The notes beneath the pieces were generated by a model, which was not told the DNA's origin, ran no database searches, and was given only the letters and a program-made list of their open reading frames with translations. A stretch of DNA of 64,000 bases, taken from positions 372,001 through 436,000 of the forward strand of contig NZ_JAMTCO010000008.1 of the NCBI RefSeq assembly GCF_024171925.1, given 5' to 3'. Both the position numbers and the translations under genes were made by a program. Positions 8,310 to 16,532 of this stretch are shown one piece after another; the first letter of the stretch is position 1; every line of letters begins with the position of its first letter. The DNA is from Actinokineospora diospyrosa. Its GTDB lineage: Bacteria > Actinomycetota > Actinomycetes > Mycobacteriales > Pseudonocardiaceae.

Positions 8310-8811
8310 GGCCGACTCCTTCCCGGGTCCGTGCGCGGCGGTCGCTCCGTCGCGGGACACATGGTCACCCGGGGCCCCGGGCCCAGTCAACGGAGATTGG
8401 GCCGGTGTAGCGCAGACCTCACACCAGCGGGTTGTGACCGGGGTCGCACCCCTAACGGTCGTCACGGTGGGTGCGATGACACCCAGGCACCGGGCGGGCC
8501 GACGCGCGGGCGGCCGGAAAGGGAATGGTCATGGACTACACGTGCTTTTCCCGTGGAAATCCCTTTCACGATACCTATCGAAATCCCTACCGCGAGCGAG
8601 TCGGCTTGGGCCATTCAGCCGCGCTTGTCGTCGCGTTCGGCGGAATTGACACCCGGTGATGGCCCACCTAACATGGCCAATCGCCGCTTGGGCCAAGGCT
8701 TGCGGGTGACACCGACGGCGGCGGGTATTTCGGCCAGAACCGATGTTTCGGTCGATTTCCCCGACCCGAGTCATTCCGCCGACAGTCACTTTTCACACCG
8801 ACGGGAGCATT
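8310..8811. promoter_or_regulatory. Divergent regulatory region upstream of the 8812 operon
   Basis: About 500 bp without a supportable gene, between the small Arg-rich ORF (minus) and the exporter gene (plus). It holds a direct repeat GAAATCCCT at 8556-8564 and 8580-8588 (24-bp step), and an inverted pair GAAAGGGA (8517-8524) / TCCCTTTC (8560-8567). These may be operator sites for an unlinked regulator, since the operon has no regulator of its own here. No confident -35/-10 pair was found. Confidence 0.45.
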
Positions 8812-10086
8812 GTGTCAGGGGGCGCTAAATCCGGGTTCGGCGCGTACCCGCGGCTGCTGCGGCAGCCCGGCGCGCTCACCCTGGGCCTGTGCGGGGTGCT
8901 CGGCCGGTTCCCGATCGCCATGCGGTCGCTGGGCTGCCTGATGCTGGTGGCCGCGGTCAGCGGCTCGCTCGGCGGCGCGGGGGTGGTGGCCGCGGCGATG
9001 CTGATCGCCCAGGGGCTGGCCAGCCCGGTGCTCGGCCGGTGGGCCGACCGGGTCGGGCAGCGGCGGGTCCTGCTGAGCACCTGCGTGGTGCACGCGGTCG
9101 CCCTGAGCAGCCTGATCGCGGCGATCCAACTCGGCGCGCCGCTGCCGCTGCTGCTGGTGGCCGCCGTGGCGACCGGGTGCGCGTCGGTGTCGTTCACCTC
9201 GTTCATGCGGGCGCGGTGGGCGGCGCTGGTCGAGCAGGGGTCGCTGCGCACCGCGTACGCGCTGGAGTCGGTGCTCGACGAGACGATCTTCCTGCTCGGG
9301 CCGCTGCTGGTCACCGTGCTGGCCACCGCGGTGCACCCGGCGGCAGGGCTGGTCGCCTGCGTCGCGTTCACCACCGTCGGGTCGATCGCGGTGGCGTTGC
9401 ACCAGCGCTCGGAGCCGGTGGTCGTGGCGCCCGAGGCGGGCGGTGGCAAGCGGGCGATCTCGGTGCCCGGGGTGCGGGTGCTGATGGTCGCCTACGCGGG
9501 CATGGGGTTCCTGCTCGGCGCGGTCGACGTCACCATGGTGGCCTTCGCCCGCGAGCAGGGCAGCCCGGGATTCGGCGGGGTGCTGTTGTCGCTGACCGCG
9601 GTGGGCAGCCTCGCCGCGGGCGCGGTTTATGGGGCGGTGAACTGGCGGCAGCCGCAAGAACGGCTGCTCGTGGCCACGACCGGGCTGTTGTGCCTGGGCG
9701 CTGTGCCGCTGGCGTTCGCCGGGTCCGGCCTGGCGATGGCGGTGTTCGCGGTGCTGGCCGGGGTGGCGATCGCACCCGGACTGATCGCGGGCAGCACGGT
9801 GCTGGAGGCGTTGGCGCCCAAGGGTTCGCTGTCGGAGGGCTTCTCCTGGCTCTCCAGCGCGGGCGCGACGGGGATCGCGCTGGGCACCGCGGTGGGTGGA
9901 CGGCTGGCGGACTCCGGTGGGTTCGCCGTCGCGGCGTGGGCCGCGGTCGGCGGCGGGGCGGTCGCGGTGGCGCTGAGCGTCCTCGGGCAGCCCGCGCTGC
10001 GCGGGCGGGAGCCGCACGCGGTCGGTGCGGTCGGCGCGGTCGAGCCGGACGCGGTCGAGCTGGACAGAGCGGCACGAGAACAGTGA
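8812..10086 (+). CDS. MFS transporter, putative exporter of the cluster
   Basis: A 424-residue major facilitator superfamily protein with about 12 hydrophobic segments and the loop motif GRWADRVGQRRVL, the A-motif (G-x-x-x-D-R-x-G-x-R-R). It carries no substrate-specific signature. The GTG at 8812 is chosen over the upstream ATG at 8743 because GGGAG sits 7 nt before it and the preceding 23 residues are not transporter-like. The stop overlaps the next gene's possible GTG. As the first gene of a tightly packed operon it most likely exports the pathway product or gives self-protection; that is inference from position. Confidence 0.88.
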   Translation: MSGGAKSGFGAYPRLLRQPGALTLGLCGVLGRFPIAMRSLGCLMLVAAVSGSLGGAGVVAAAMLIAQGLASPVLGRWADRVGQRRVLLSTCVVHAVALSSLIAAIQLGAPLPLLLVAAVATGCASVSFTSFMRARWAALVEQGSLRTAYALESVLDETIFLLGPLLVTVLATAVHPAAGLVACVAFTTVGSIAVALHQRSEPVVVAPEAGGGKRAISVPGVRVLMVAYAGMGFLLGAVDVTMVAFAREQGSPGFGGVLLSLTAVGSLAAGAVYGAVNWRQPQERLLVATTGLLCLGAVPLAFAGSGLAMAVFAVLAGVAIAPGLIAGSTVLEALAPKGSLSEGFSWLSSAGATGIALGTAVGGRLADSGGFAVAAWAAVGGGAVAVALSVLGQPALRGREPHAVGAVGAVEPDAVELDRAAREQ

Positions 10087-10094
10087 GGGAAGCA

Positions 10095-10949
10095 GTGAGC
10101 ACACACCCGGTCGAGCTCGGGGGCCTGCCGGTACCCCGGATGGACTTCGACGAGTTCCTCGCCTTCGGGCGGGAGGCGCTGATCCGCGCCGACGTCCCGG
10201 TGATCATCAACCTGCCGGAGAGCGTGCGCGGCCTCGGTCGCGACGGCGTCGCCGAGCGGCTCGGCGGGATGCGGGTGACGCTGTTCACCGAGCCGAGCAA
10301 CAAGCAGAACTCCGAGCGCTGGACCACCAAGGAGATCCAGCTCAGCGAGTTCTTCGCCGACGAGAAGTACCTGACCGACCCGGGCACCTGGAACCGGATC
10401 GTGTCCAACATCCGCGACAGCCCCGCCGACGTCAACGCCATCCTCGGCTTCGATGCCGAGGAGCTGTTCGACTACCGGCGCTCGCTCAACGCGGCGAACC
10501 TGTGGATCAGCCACAAGGGCGTGTTCACCCAGAGCCACTTCGACGAGCTGGAGAACTTCAACATCGCCCTGCAGGGCCGCAAGCGGTTCGTGCTGGCCCC
10601 GCCCGGGTTCTGGGAGTACTACCCGCGCTCGGTGCGCCAGGGCTTCGGCGACAAGTCGCAGGCGTTCGACTTCGACAACTTCGACGCCAAGCGGTTCCCC
10701 CGGCTGGTCGGCAAGCTCGCCGAGCGCCGGGAGCTGATCTTGGAGCCCGGGCAGATGCTGTACCTGCCGCTCGGGTGGTGGCACCAGGCGGAGTCGCTGG
10801 AGGACATGAACATCAACATGAACTTCTGGCTCAAGGACACCAAGATCCTGCGCCGCCCGTACGTGCTCGGCGTCGCCCTGTACACGATGCTGTTCCGCAA
10901 GCTCAAGGGCGTCTACAACTACCAGCCCGCCGCCGGGGGCGCGTCATGA
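10095..10949 (+). CDS. JmjC/cupin-type Fe(II)/2-oxoglutarate oxygenase
   Basis: A 284-residue cupin_8/JmjC-like protein. The metal triad is visible as H148 and D150 in QSHFDELENF and H230 in LPLGWWHQAE, with GRKRFVLAPP between them as in factor-inhibiting-HIF-like hydroxylases. Members hydroxylate amino acids, peptides or small molecules using Fe(II) and 2-oxoglutarate. GTG 10095 has GAGG 6 nt upstream; GTG 10083, overlapping the MFS stop as GTGA, is an alternative adding four residues. The stop overlaps the next ATG. It probably tailors a pathway intermediate; the substrate is unknown. Confidence 0.82.
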   Translation: MSTHPVELGGLPVPRMDFDEFLAFGREALIRADVPVIINLPESVRGLGRDGVAERLGGMRVTLFTEPSNKQNSERWTTKEIQLSEFFADEKYLTDPGTWNRIVSNIRDSPADVNAILGFDAEELFDYRRSLNAANLWISHKGVFTQSHFDELENFNIALQGRKRFVLAPPGFWEYYPRSVRQGFGDKSQAFDFDNFDAKRFPRLVGKLAERRELILEPGQMLYLPLGWWHQAESLEDMNINMNFWLKDTKILRRPYVLGVALYTMLFRKLKGVYNYQPAAGGAS

Positions 10950-12196
10950 CCTCCGAGCTGACCGAGCGCAAGGTCATCACCCCGCCGCACCGCTACCGCA
11001 ACAACGACAAGGCCGTCGGGGTCGGCAACGCCTTCTGGGACCGCTCCGAGCAGGAGGGCGTCGCCGGGATCGTCGCGGAGCTCGACAACGGCATCCTGCG
11101 CACCGGCGACGGCCACGAGTTCGTCAACTTCACCTGCTGCTCCTACCTGGACCTCGATTCGCACCCGGAGGTCATCGAGGGCGCGATCACCGCGCTGCGC
11201 CGGTTCGGGGTGCTCGACCACTGCATCCCGCGCAGCCGCGTGCAGCTCCCGGCGCTGCTGGAACTGGAGTCCTCGCTGGGCGAGCTGTGGGGCGCGGACG
11301 TGATCACCGCGATCTCCGCCGGGGTGGCCAGCGCGGGCCTGCTGCCGCTGATCGCCTCCGGGCACCTGGGCAACGGCACGCGGCCGCTGATGGTGTTCGA
11401 CAAGAACTGCCACGTGTCCATGGCGGGTGCCAAACCCGCGTGCGCCGACGAGACCGAGGTCGTCACCTCCGGGCACCACGACATGGACCAGCTGGAGGAC
11501 TTCTGCCGCCAGTACCAACGGGTCTGCTACGTCGTCGACGGCGCCGACAGCCTCGGTGGGTACGCCCCGGTCGAGCAGTTGGCCGAGCTGCAGGAGAAGT
11601 ACGGGCTGCTGGTCTACTACGACGACTCGCACTCGGTGTCGGCCTTCGGTGAGCGCGGCATGGGCTACATCCGGGCGAACAACCCGATCCGCGACGAGCG
11701 GACCATCACCATCGCGACGCTGAACAAGGCGTTCGGCACCAGTGGCGCGGCGATCGTGCTCGACGGGTACGGCAAGCACTCGCACCGGGTGATCGAGCGG
11801 TTCGCGGGCGCGCTGTCGTACTCGCAGCCGATGAACACCGCCGCGGTCGGGGCGTCGCTGGCCTCGGCGGAGATCCACCGCGGGCCGGAACTGGTGGCGC
11901 TGCAGGGTCGGCTCAACGCCAACATCGCGCTGTTCGACTCGCTGATCGACACCGAGCAGGCCGGGTCCAGCTACCCGATCCGGGTGGTGCCGATGAACGA
12001 CGAGACGGTGATCGACGCCGGTCGACGGGTCTACCAGGCCGGGTTCTACGTCTCGCCGGTGTTCTTCCCGATCGTCGCGCGCGGCACCGCCGGGCTGCGG
12101 GTCATGCTGCGGGCAGGGCAGACGGTCGAGCAGATCCAGCGGTTGTGCACAGTGCTGACGGAGGTCGGCGCGCCCGCGGCGAAGGCGTCGCCGTGA
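10946..12196 (+). CDS. PLP-dependent alpha-oxoamine synthase-like enzyme
   Basis: A 416-residue fold-type I PLP enzyme nearest the KBL/BioF/SPT/CqsA group. Seen are YYDDSHSVSAFG (residues 224-234, the D-x-x-H cofactor contacts) and ATLNKAFGTSG with the Schiff-base lysine K261. Such enzymes condense an amino acid with an acyl-CoA, releasing CO2 and CoA to form an aminoketone. The usual glycine-rich GSRxxSG segment is replaced by DHCIPRSRVQLPAL (91-104), so the acyl specificity may be unusual. It overlaps both neighbours by 4 bases. The linked aldolase and acylating dehydrogenase could supply its acyl-CoA. Family good, reaction inferred. Confidence 0.85.
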   Translation: MTSELTERKVITPPHRYRNNDKAVGVGNAFWDRSEQEGVAGIVAELDNGILRTGDGHEFVNFTCCSYLDLDSHPEVIEGAITALRRFGVLDHCIPRSRVQLPALLELESSLGELWGADVITAISAGVASAGLLPLIASGHLGNGTRPLMVFDKNCHVSMAGAKPACADETEVVTSGHHDMDQLEDFCRQYQRVCYVVDGADSLGGYAPVEQLAELQEKYGLLVYYDDSHSVSAFGERGMGYIRANNPIRDERTITIATLNKAFGTSGAAIVLDGYGKHSHRVIERFAGALSYSQPMNTAAVGASLASAEIHRGPELVALQGRLNANIALFDSLIDTEQAGSSYPIRVVPMNDETVIDAGRRVYQAGFYVSPVFFPIVARGTAGLRVMLRAGQTVEQIQRLCTVLTEVGAPAAKASP

Positions 12197-13053
12197 GTGC
12201 GCGAGCGATCCCGCGCAGCATCCTGTACACGCCCGCGCTGTCGCTGGAGCGGGTCGTGAAGGCCTGGTCCTACGACGCGGACGTGCACCTGATCGACCTG
12301 GAGGACGCCGTCCCGCCGCAGGAGAAGGCGGCGGCACGGGTGGTGTGCCGGACGGCGCTGGAGCAGGCGCCGTGCCCGGAGAACATCGCGGTGCGGGTCA
12401 ACCAGCTCGGGACGCTCGCGGCGGTGCACGACCTGGTCGCGCTCGCCGGATCGCCGGTCAAGCCGGGGTTCGTCGTGATGACGATGGTGGAGTCCGCCGT
12501 GGAGGTGGACCTGTTCCGGGCCACGCTGGCCGAGGCGGGCGCCCACCCGCAGATCTACGTGACCGTGGAGACCGTCGCGGCGATCCGGGAGATGGACGCG
12601 ATCGCGGCGGCCGCCGACGGGCTGGTGCTCGGCTCGGCCGACCTGGCCGCCACGCTCGGGGTGGAGATCACCTGGGCCGGGATGCTCGCGGCGCGCCAGG
12701 CGATGGCGCTGGCGTGCGCGCGCCACGGCGGCGGCTGCGTGGACACGGCCAACTTCCGGCTCGGGGAGCCCGCGGTGCTGGCCGAAGAGGTCGAGCGGGT
12801 GCGGGAGCTGGGCTTCCACGGCAAGGCGACCGTGCACCCCAGCGAGCTGGGCGCGATCAACGCGGCGCTGCGGCCCGACCCGGAGCGCGTGCGGCAGGCC
12901 CGCCGGGTCACCGAGGCGGTGGGTTCAGCGAACGGGGGGATCGCGGTGCTCGACGGGAACATGGTGGGTCCGCCGTTCGCCCGCCTGGCCCGCGCGACCG
13001 TCGCCCAGGGCGACGCCTGGACCGAGCGGTTCGGCAACGGAGGCAGACCATGA
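12193..13053 (+). CDS. HpcH/HpaI aldolase, CitE-like acyl-CoA lyase
   Basis: A 286-residue CitE/malyl-CoA-lyase-like TIM barrel. Motifs present: [13 protein letters not shown] (34-45), VRVNQLGT (67-74), the metal ligands E126 in TVETVAAI and D150 in [10 protein letters not shown], and the late [10 protein letters not shown]. Stand-alone CitE-like proteins cleave or form malyl-, citramalyl- or other beta-hydroxyacyl-CoA thioesters using Mg2+. GTG 12193 overlaps the upstream stop and the gene's own stop overlaps the next ATG. A MaoC hydratase at 15992 could act on the same class of CoA esters. Precise substrate unknown. Confidence 0.88.
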   Translation: MSARAIPRSILYTPALSLERVVKAWSYDADVHLIDLEDAVPPQEKAAARVVCRTALEQAPCPENIAVRVNQLGTLAAVHDLVALAGSPVKPGFVVMTMVESAVEVDLFRATLAEAGAHPQIYVTVETVAAIREMDAIAAAADGLVLGSADLAATLGVEITWAGMLAARQAMALACARHGGGCVDTANFRLGEPAVLAEEVERVRELGFHGKATVHPSELGAINAALRPDPERVRQARRVTEAVGSANGGIAVLDGNMVGPPFARLARATVAQGDAWTERFGNGGRP

Positions 13054-13979
13054 CCGCCACAACGGCCCCCCACTCCCCCGCCGTCGGCACGGCGCACCGG
13101 ACCAGCGTCGCGGTGATCGGCACCGGCGCGATCGGGCAGGACCTGGTCAGCAAGGTCCACCGCTCGCCCGTGCTGGACTGCGCGCTGGTCGTGGGCCGCA
13201 ACCCCGACTCGGCCGGTCTCGCGCACGCGGCCCGGCTGGGCTACCCGACCAGCGCGGGCGGCATCGAGGCGGTGCTCGCGGCGGACCGGCCGTTCGACGT
13301 GCTGCTGGACGCCACCAGTGCCGCGGCGCACGTCGAGCACTGGCGGCTGCTGGCGGACACGCCGACCCTGCTGGTGGACCTGACGCCGAGCAAGATCGGG
13401 CAGATGGTCGTGCCTACGGTGACCGGCACGCACGGCCCGACCGGGCGCGACGTGAGCCTGATCAGCTGCGGCGGGCAGGCGTCCATCCCGATCGCGCACG
13501 GGTTGGCCGAGCGGTTCGCGGTGGACTACATCGAGGTCGTCTCCACGGTCGCGAGCACGATCGCGGGCCGGGCGACCCGGCTCAACCTCGACGAGTACGT
13601 CGCCACGACGCAGCACGCGCTGACGACGTTCACCGATGTCCCCGAGACCAAGGCGATCCTCAACATCAGCCCGGCGGTACCGCCCGCGACGTTCCGCACC
13701 GCGGTGCACGCGGTGATCCCCGGCGCCGACGCCGACGCGGTGCGCTCGGTGGTCGACGCGGTGGCGGCGCGGGTGCGGGAGTTCGCGCCGGGGTACCGGG
13801 TGATCGCCTGCGCGGTGGCCGGGGACCGGGTGGTCGTGTCGGTGGAGGTCATCGCCGACAGCGACGTCCTGCCGCACTACGCGGGCAACCTCGACATCAT
13901 CAACTCGGCCGCCATCCTGGTCGCCGAGCAGCACGCGGCCCGGCTGGGCCGGGCAGCGGGGACGGGGGCGCGGTCATGA
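13050..13979 (+). CDS. Acetaldehyde dehydrogenase (acylating), DmpF/MhpF-like
   Basis: A 309-residue CoA-acylating aldehyde dehydrogenase of the DmpF/MhpF/BphJ family. The NAD fold appears as [12 protein letters not shown] (22-33) and the catalytic cysteine is C140 in [12 protein letters not shown]. These enzymes convert a short aldehyde to acyl-CoA using NAD+ and CoA, and form a substrate-channelling complex with the 4-hydroxy-2-oxovalerate aldolase, which is the very next gene (ATGA overlap). Usually the pair ends a meta-cleavage pathway; no dioxygenase, hydrolase or hydratase of such a pathway is nearby, so here it probably feeds biosynthesis. Confidence 0.92.
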   Translation: MTATTAPHSPAVGTAHRTSVAVIGTGAIGQDLVSKVHRSPVLDCALVVGRNPDSAGLAHAARLGYPTSAGGIEAVLAADRPFDVLLDATSAAAHVEHWRLLADTPTLLVDLTPSKIGQMVVPTVTGTHGPTGRDVSLISCGGQASIPIAHGLAERFAVDYIEVVSTVASTIAGRATRLNLDEYVATTQHALTTFTDVPETKAILNISPAVPPATFRTAVHAVIPGADADAVRSVVDAVAARVREFAPGYRVIACAVAGDRVVVSVEVIADSDVLPHYAGNLDIINSAAILVAEQHAARLGRAAGTGARS

Positions 13980-14980
13980 CCGATGTGGTGGTGCACGACC
14001 CGACCCTGCGCGACGGCCAGCACGCGGTGCGGCACCAGCTGGGTGTCGCCGCGCTGCGCGGGTACGCCGAGGCCGCCGACGCCGCCGGGGTCCCGGTGGT
14101 CGAGGTCGGCCACGGCAACGGCCTCGGCGCGTCCTCGCTGCAGGTCGGGCGGGCCGCGGTCAGCGACGACCTCATGCTGGCGACGGTGCGCGCGGCGTTG
14201 CGGCGCAGCAAGATGGGCGTGTTCATGTTGCCCGGTTGGGGCACTTCGGCCGACCTGCGCAAGGCCATCGCGCACGGCGCGGACGTGATCCGCATCGGTG
14301 TGCACTGCACCGAGCCGTCGCTGGCCGAGCGGCACCTGGGTTTCCTCGCCGAACAGGGCGCTGACGGGCATTGCGTGCTGATGATGAGCCACATGGCCAC
14401 GGCAGCGCAGTTGGCCGAGCACGCGGCGACCGCCGTTGGCTACGGTGCGCGGGCGGTCGGCTTGATGGACTCCGCCGGGAACTTCCTGCCACAGGACGTG
14501 TCCGATCGCATCGGTGCGATCGCGGCCGCCGTGGACGTCCCGGTGATCTTCCACGGCCACAACAACCTGGGCATGGCGGTGGCGAACTCGGTCGCCGCGG
14601 CCCAGGCGGGGGCGACGATCATCGACGGGTGCGCGCGCGGGTTCGGCGCCGGGGCGGGCAACACGCAACTGGAAGTGCTGGTGCCGGTGTTGGAGCGCAC
14701 CGGTTTCCGAACCGGTATCGACCTCTACGGCCTCTTGGACGCCGCCGACTTCGCCGAACGCGAACTGATGCCCGCACCACCGACGACCGACACGGTCAGC
14801 ATCGTGAGCGGGTTGGCCGGGGTGTTCTCCGGGTTCAAGCACCAGGTCCTCGACGCCTCCCGCCGCTCCGGTGTGGACCCGCGCGACGTGTTCTTCGAGC
14901 TGGGTAGGCGCCAGGCGATCGCGGGCCAGGAGGACCTGATCGTCGACGTGGTCGCCGAGTTGGGCGAGGTGGCCAGTTGA
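13976..14980 (+). CDS. 4-hydroxy-2-oxovalerate aldolase, DmpG/MhpE-like
   Basis: A 334-residue class II pyruvate aldolase of the DmpG/MhpE family, splitting 4-hydroxy-2-oxo acids into pyruvate and an aldehyde. Catalytic features: DPTLRDGQH with R12, D13 and base H16, and metal-binding H193 and H195 in IFHGHNNLG, plus the [12 protein letters not shown] signature and a C-terminal dehydrogenase-docking domain. Length equals the family norm. Its start overlaps the upstream dehydrogenase stop. The aldehyde product would pass directly to that enzyme. The aldehyde chain length is not deducible. Confidence 0.92.
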   Translation: MTDVVVHDPTLRDGQHAVRHQLGVAALRGYAEAADAAGVPVVEVGHGNGLGASSLQVGRAAVSDDLMLATVRAALRRSKMGVFMLPGWGTSADLRKAIAHGADVIRIGVHCTEPSLAERHLGFLAEQGADGHCVLMMSHMATAAQLAEHAATAVGYGARAVGLMDSAGNFLPQDVSDRIGAIAAAVDVPVIFHGHNNLGMAVANSVAAAQAGATIIDGCARGFGAGAGNTQLEVLVPVLERTGFRTGIDLYGLLDAADFAERELMPAPPTTDTVSIVSGLAGVFSGFKHQVLDASRRSGVDPRDVFFELGRRQAIAGQEDLIVDVVAELGEVAS

Positions 14981-15048
14981 CCCGTGTTGTCGAGGCGGGT
15001 CACGACGATCCGCTCGTGGTCGTGGAACCGAGGACGGTGGCTGAGTGA
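14977..15048 (+). CDS. Possible 23-residue translationally coupled micro-ORF
   Basis: In an operon whose genes mostly overlap by four bases, the 64-bp gap between aldolase and dehydrogenase is filled exactly by a TTG-started frame. The TTG overlaps the aldolase stop (TTGA, 14977-14980) and its TGA overlaps the next start (GTGA, 15045-15048). GAGG lies 7 nt before the TTG. The peptide begins [15 protein letters not shown] and ends EPRTVAE, acidic and without a membrane segment or cysteine. It may be a real small protein, a re-initiation leader or chance, since stops are rare at this G+C. Confidence 0.35.
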   Translation: MTRVVEAGHDDPLVVVEPRTVAE

Positions 15049-15980
15049 CCCGGTTCATCGGGGCGGACGAGATGGCGGGCACCGGGGTCGTGGTGCGCGT
15101 GATCGACGCGCTGGGCGAGGTGTTCGCCGATCTGGCGGCCGGGACCACGCGGTCGCCGTCGCGGACCGTCGTCGAACACGGGGCGGATCGGCAACTGCTG
15201 GCCGGGACCGCGATCTGGGAGCGGTACGGGGTGGGCAGCGTCAAGATCACCACGCTGACGCCGAGCAATCCCGAGCGGGGGTTGCCGCTGATCCACGGGG
15301 TCGTCGTGGTGACCGACCTGGAGACGGGACGGGTCAGCGCGTTGCTCGACGGCGCGGAGTTGACCGCGGTGCGCACCGGGGCGGTCGCCGGGCTGGCGAC
15401 GCGGCTGTGCGCGCCCGCTGATGCCGCTGAGCTGGCCGTGATCGGTGCGGGCGTCCAGGCCCGCGCGTTGGTGCGGGCGGTGAGTGCGGTGCGGCCGATC
15501 CGGGTGGTGCGGGTGCATTCGCGGACGGCGGCGCGCACTGATGCGTTCGCCGAGTGGGTGCGGGCCGAGTTCGGGCACGAGGTGCGCATTTGCGCGTCGG
15601 CCCGCGCTGCGGTCGCCGACGCGCCCGTGATCTGCACGGCCACGTCCACCAGCGGCCCGGTGCCGGTCGTCGAGGCGGACTGGGTCGCGCCCGGCGCGCA
15701 CGTCAACGTCATCGGCGGCACCGACGAGAACGCCGTCGAGGTCGACCCGGTGTTGCTGGGCGCGGCGTTCGTGCTGGTCGAGGAGCGCGATGCCGCGCTC
15801 GAGGACGCGGGCGAGGTGCGGGCCGCGGTCGGGGCGGCCCGCCTCGCGCCCGCGGACCTGCACGAGCTCGGCGCGGTGGTGACCGCCGGGTACACCCCCG
15901 ACGGTCGCACCACCGTGTTCCGCGGTGTCGGCATGGCGATCGAGGACACCGCGGCCGCCGCGGCGCTGGTGCGCGGGTGA
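15045..15980 (+). CDS. Ornithine cyclodeaminase / mu-crystallin family dehydrogenase
   Basis: A 311-residue NAD(P)-binding protein of the ornithine cyclodeaminase/mu-crystallin family, which includes SbnB, alanine dehydrogenases and ketimine reductases. Seen are the substrate-side YGVGSVKITTLTPSNP, LLDGAELTAVRTGAVAGLA, and the dinucleotide motif VIGAGVQARALVRAV. Members deaminate ornithine to proline, reduce imines or oxidise opine-like adducts; I cannot choose among these. In this cluster an imine reductase or amino-acid-supplying role is plausible. GTG 15045 overlaps the micro-ORF stop, with GAGGA 10 nt upstream. The convergent MaoC gene ends 11 bp away. Confidence 0.88.
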   Translation: MTRFIGADEMAGTGVVVRVIDALGEVFADLAAGTTRSPSRTVVEHGADRQLLAGTAIWERYGVGSVKITTLTPSNPERGLPLIHGVVVVTDLETGRVSALLDGAELTAVRTGAVAGLATRLCAPADAAELAVIGAGVQARALVRAVSAVRPIRVVRVHSRTAARTDAFAEWVRAEFGHEVRICASARAAVADAPVICTATSTSGPVPVVEADWVAPGAHVNVIGGTDENAVEVDPVLLGAAFVLVEERDAALEDAGEVRAAVGAARLAPADLHELGAVVTAGYTPDGRTTVFRGVGMAIEDTAAAAALVRG

Positions 15981-15991
15981 CCCCGGCGCCC

Positions 15992-16483
15992 TCAGCGCTC
16001 CCCGCGGCAGCGGACCAGGAAGGACCGCTCGAAGGTGATCACGGTCTCGCCGGTGGACTTGGTGCCGGTGGTCTCGACGGTGATGATCCCGTTGCCCGGG
16101 CGCGACTTCGACAGCCGCTTGGCCAGGATCCGGCTGGTGGCGTAGAGGGTGTCGCCCACGAACACCGGGTCTTTCAAGCGCACCTTGTCCCAGCCCAGGT
16201 TGGCCACCGCGCGCGCGGACAGGGCCTGCACGGTCATCCCGCCGACCAGGCACAGGGTGATGCCGCTGTTCACCAGGACCCGGCCGTACTCGGCGTTCGC
16301 GCCGTACGCGGTGTCGAAGTGCAGCGGGTGCTGGTTCATGGTCAGCAGGGTCAGCCAGGTGTTGTCGGCCTCCGAGAGGGTGCGGCCCGGCCAGTGCCGG
16401 ATCACCATGCCCGCGGTGAAGTCCTCGTAGTCCCCACCGTGCTCCTCGACGAACTCGTTGTCCCCGACCTGGCGCAGCGTCAT
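15992..16483 (-). CDS. MaoC-like hot-dog hydratase/dehydratase
   Basis: A 163-residue MaoC-domain protein. The catalytic region reads NQHPLHFD, preceded by HWPGRTLSEADNTW and followed by FVGDTLYATSRIL, a pattern of the mesaconyl-CoA/beta-methylmalyl-CoA hydratase subgroup. It would add or remove water across a 2-enoyl-CoA. CitE-like lyases and MaoC proteins are frequent neighbours in actinobacteria (for example Rv2498c/Rv2499c), which fits the CitE-like gene at 12193. ATG 16483 has GGGGA 7 nt upstream. It faces away from the main operon but shares a 49-bp divergent promoter gap with the ATP-grasp gene. Confidence 0.85.
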   Translation of the reverse strand: MTLRQVGDNEFVEEHGGDYEDFTAGMVIRHWPGRTLSEADNTWLTLLTMNQHPLHFDTAYGANAEYGRVLVNSGITLCLVGGMTVQALSARAVANLGWDKVRLKDPVFVGDTLYATSRILAKRLSKSRPGNGIITVETTGTKSTGETVITFERSFLVRCRGER

Positions 16484-16532
16484 CCACGTCCCCTTCGCTC
16501 GGTTGCCCGGTCCACAGTAGAAGGAACCCCCG

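Noticed and set aside
8889..10094. Frame in which the oxygenase ORF extends about 400 codons upstream
   Set aside because: That extension runs in a shifted frame through the MFS transporter gene, which has clear transporter motifs; the oxygenase fold starts near 10095.
12345..13049. Alternative long frame merging into the acylating dehydrogenase gene
   Set aside because: It is out-of-frame translation of the CitE-like gene (G/R-rich, no motifs); the dehydrogenase begins at the ATG at 13050.
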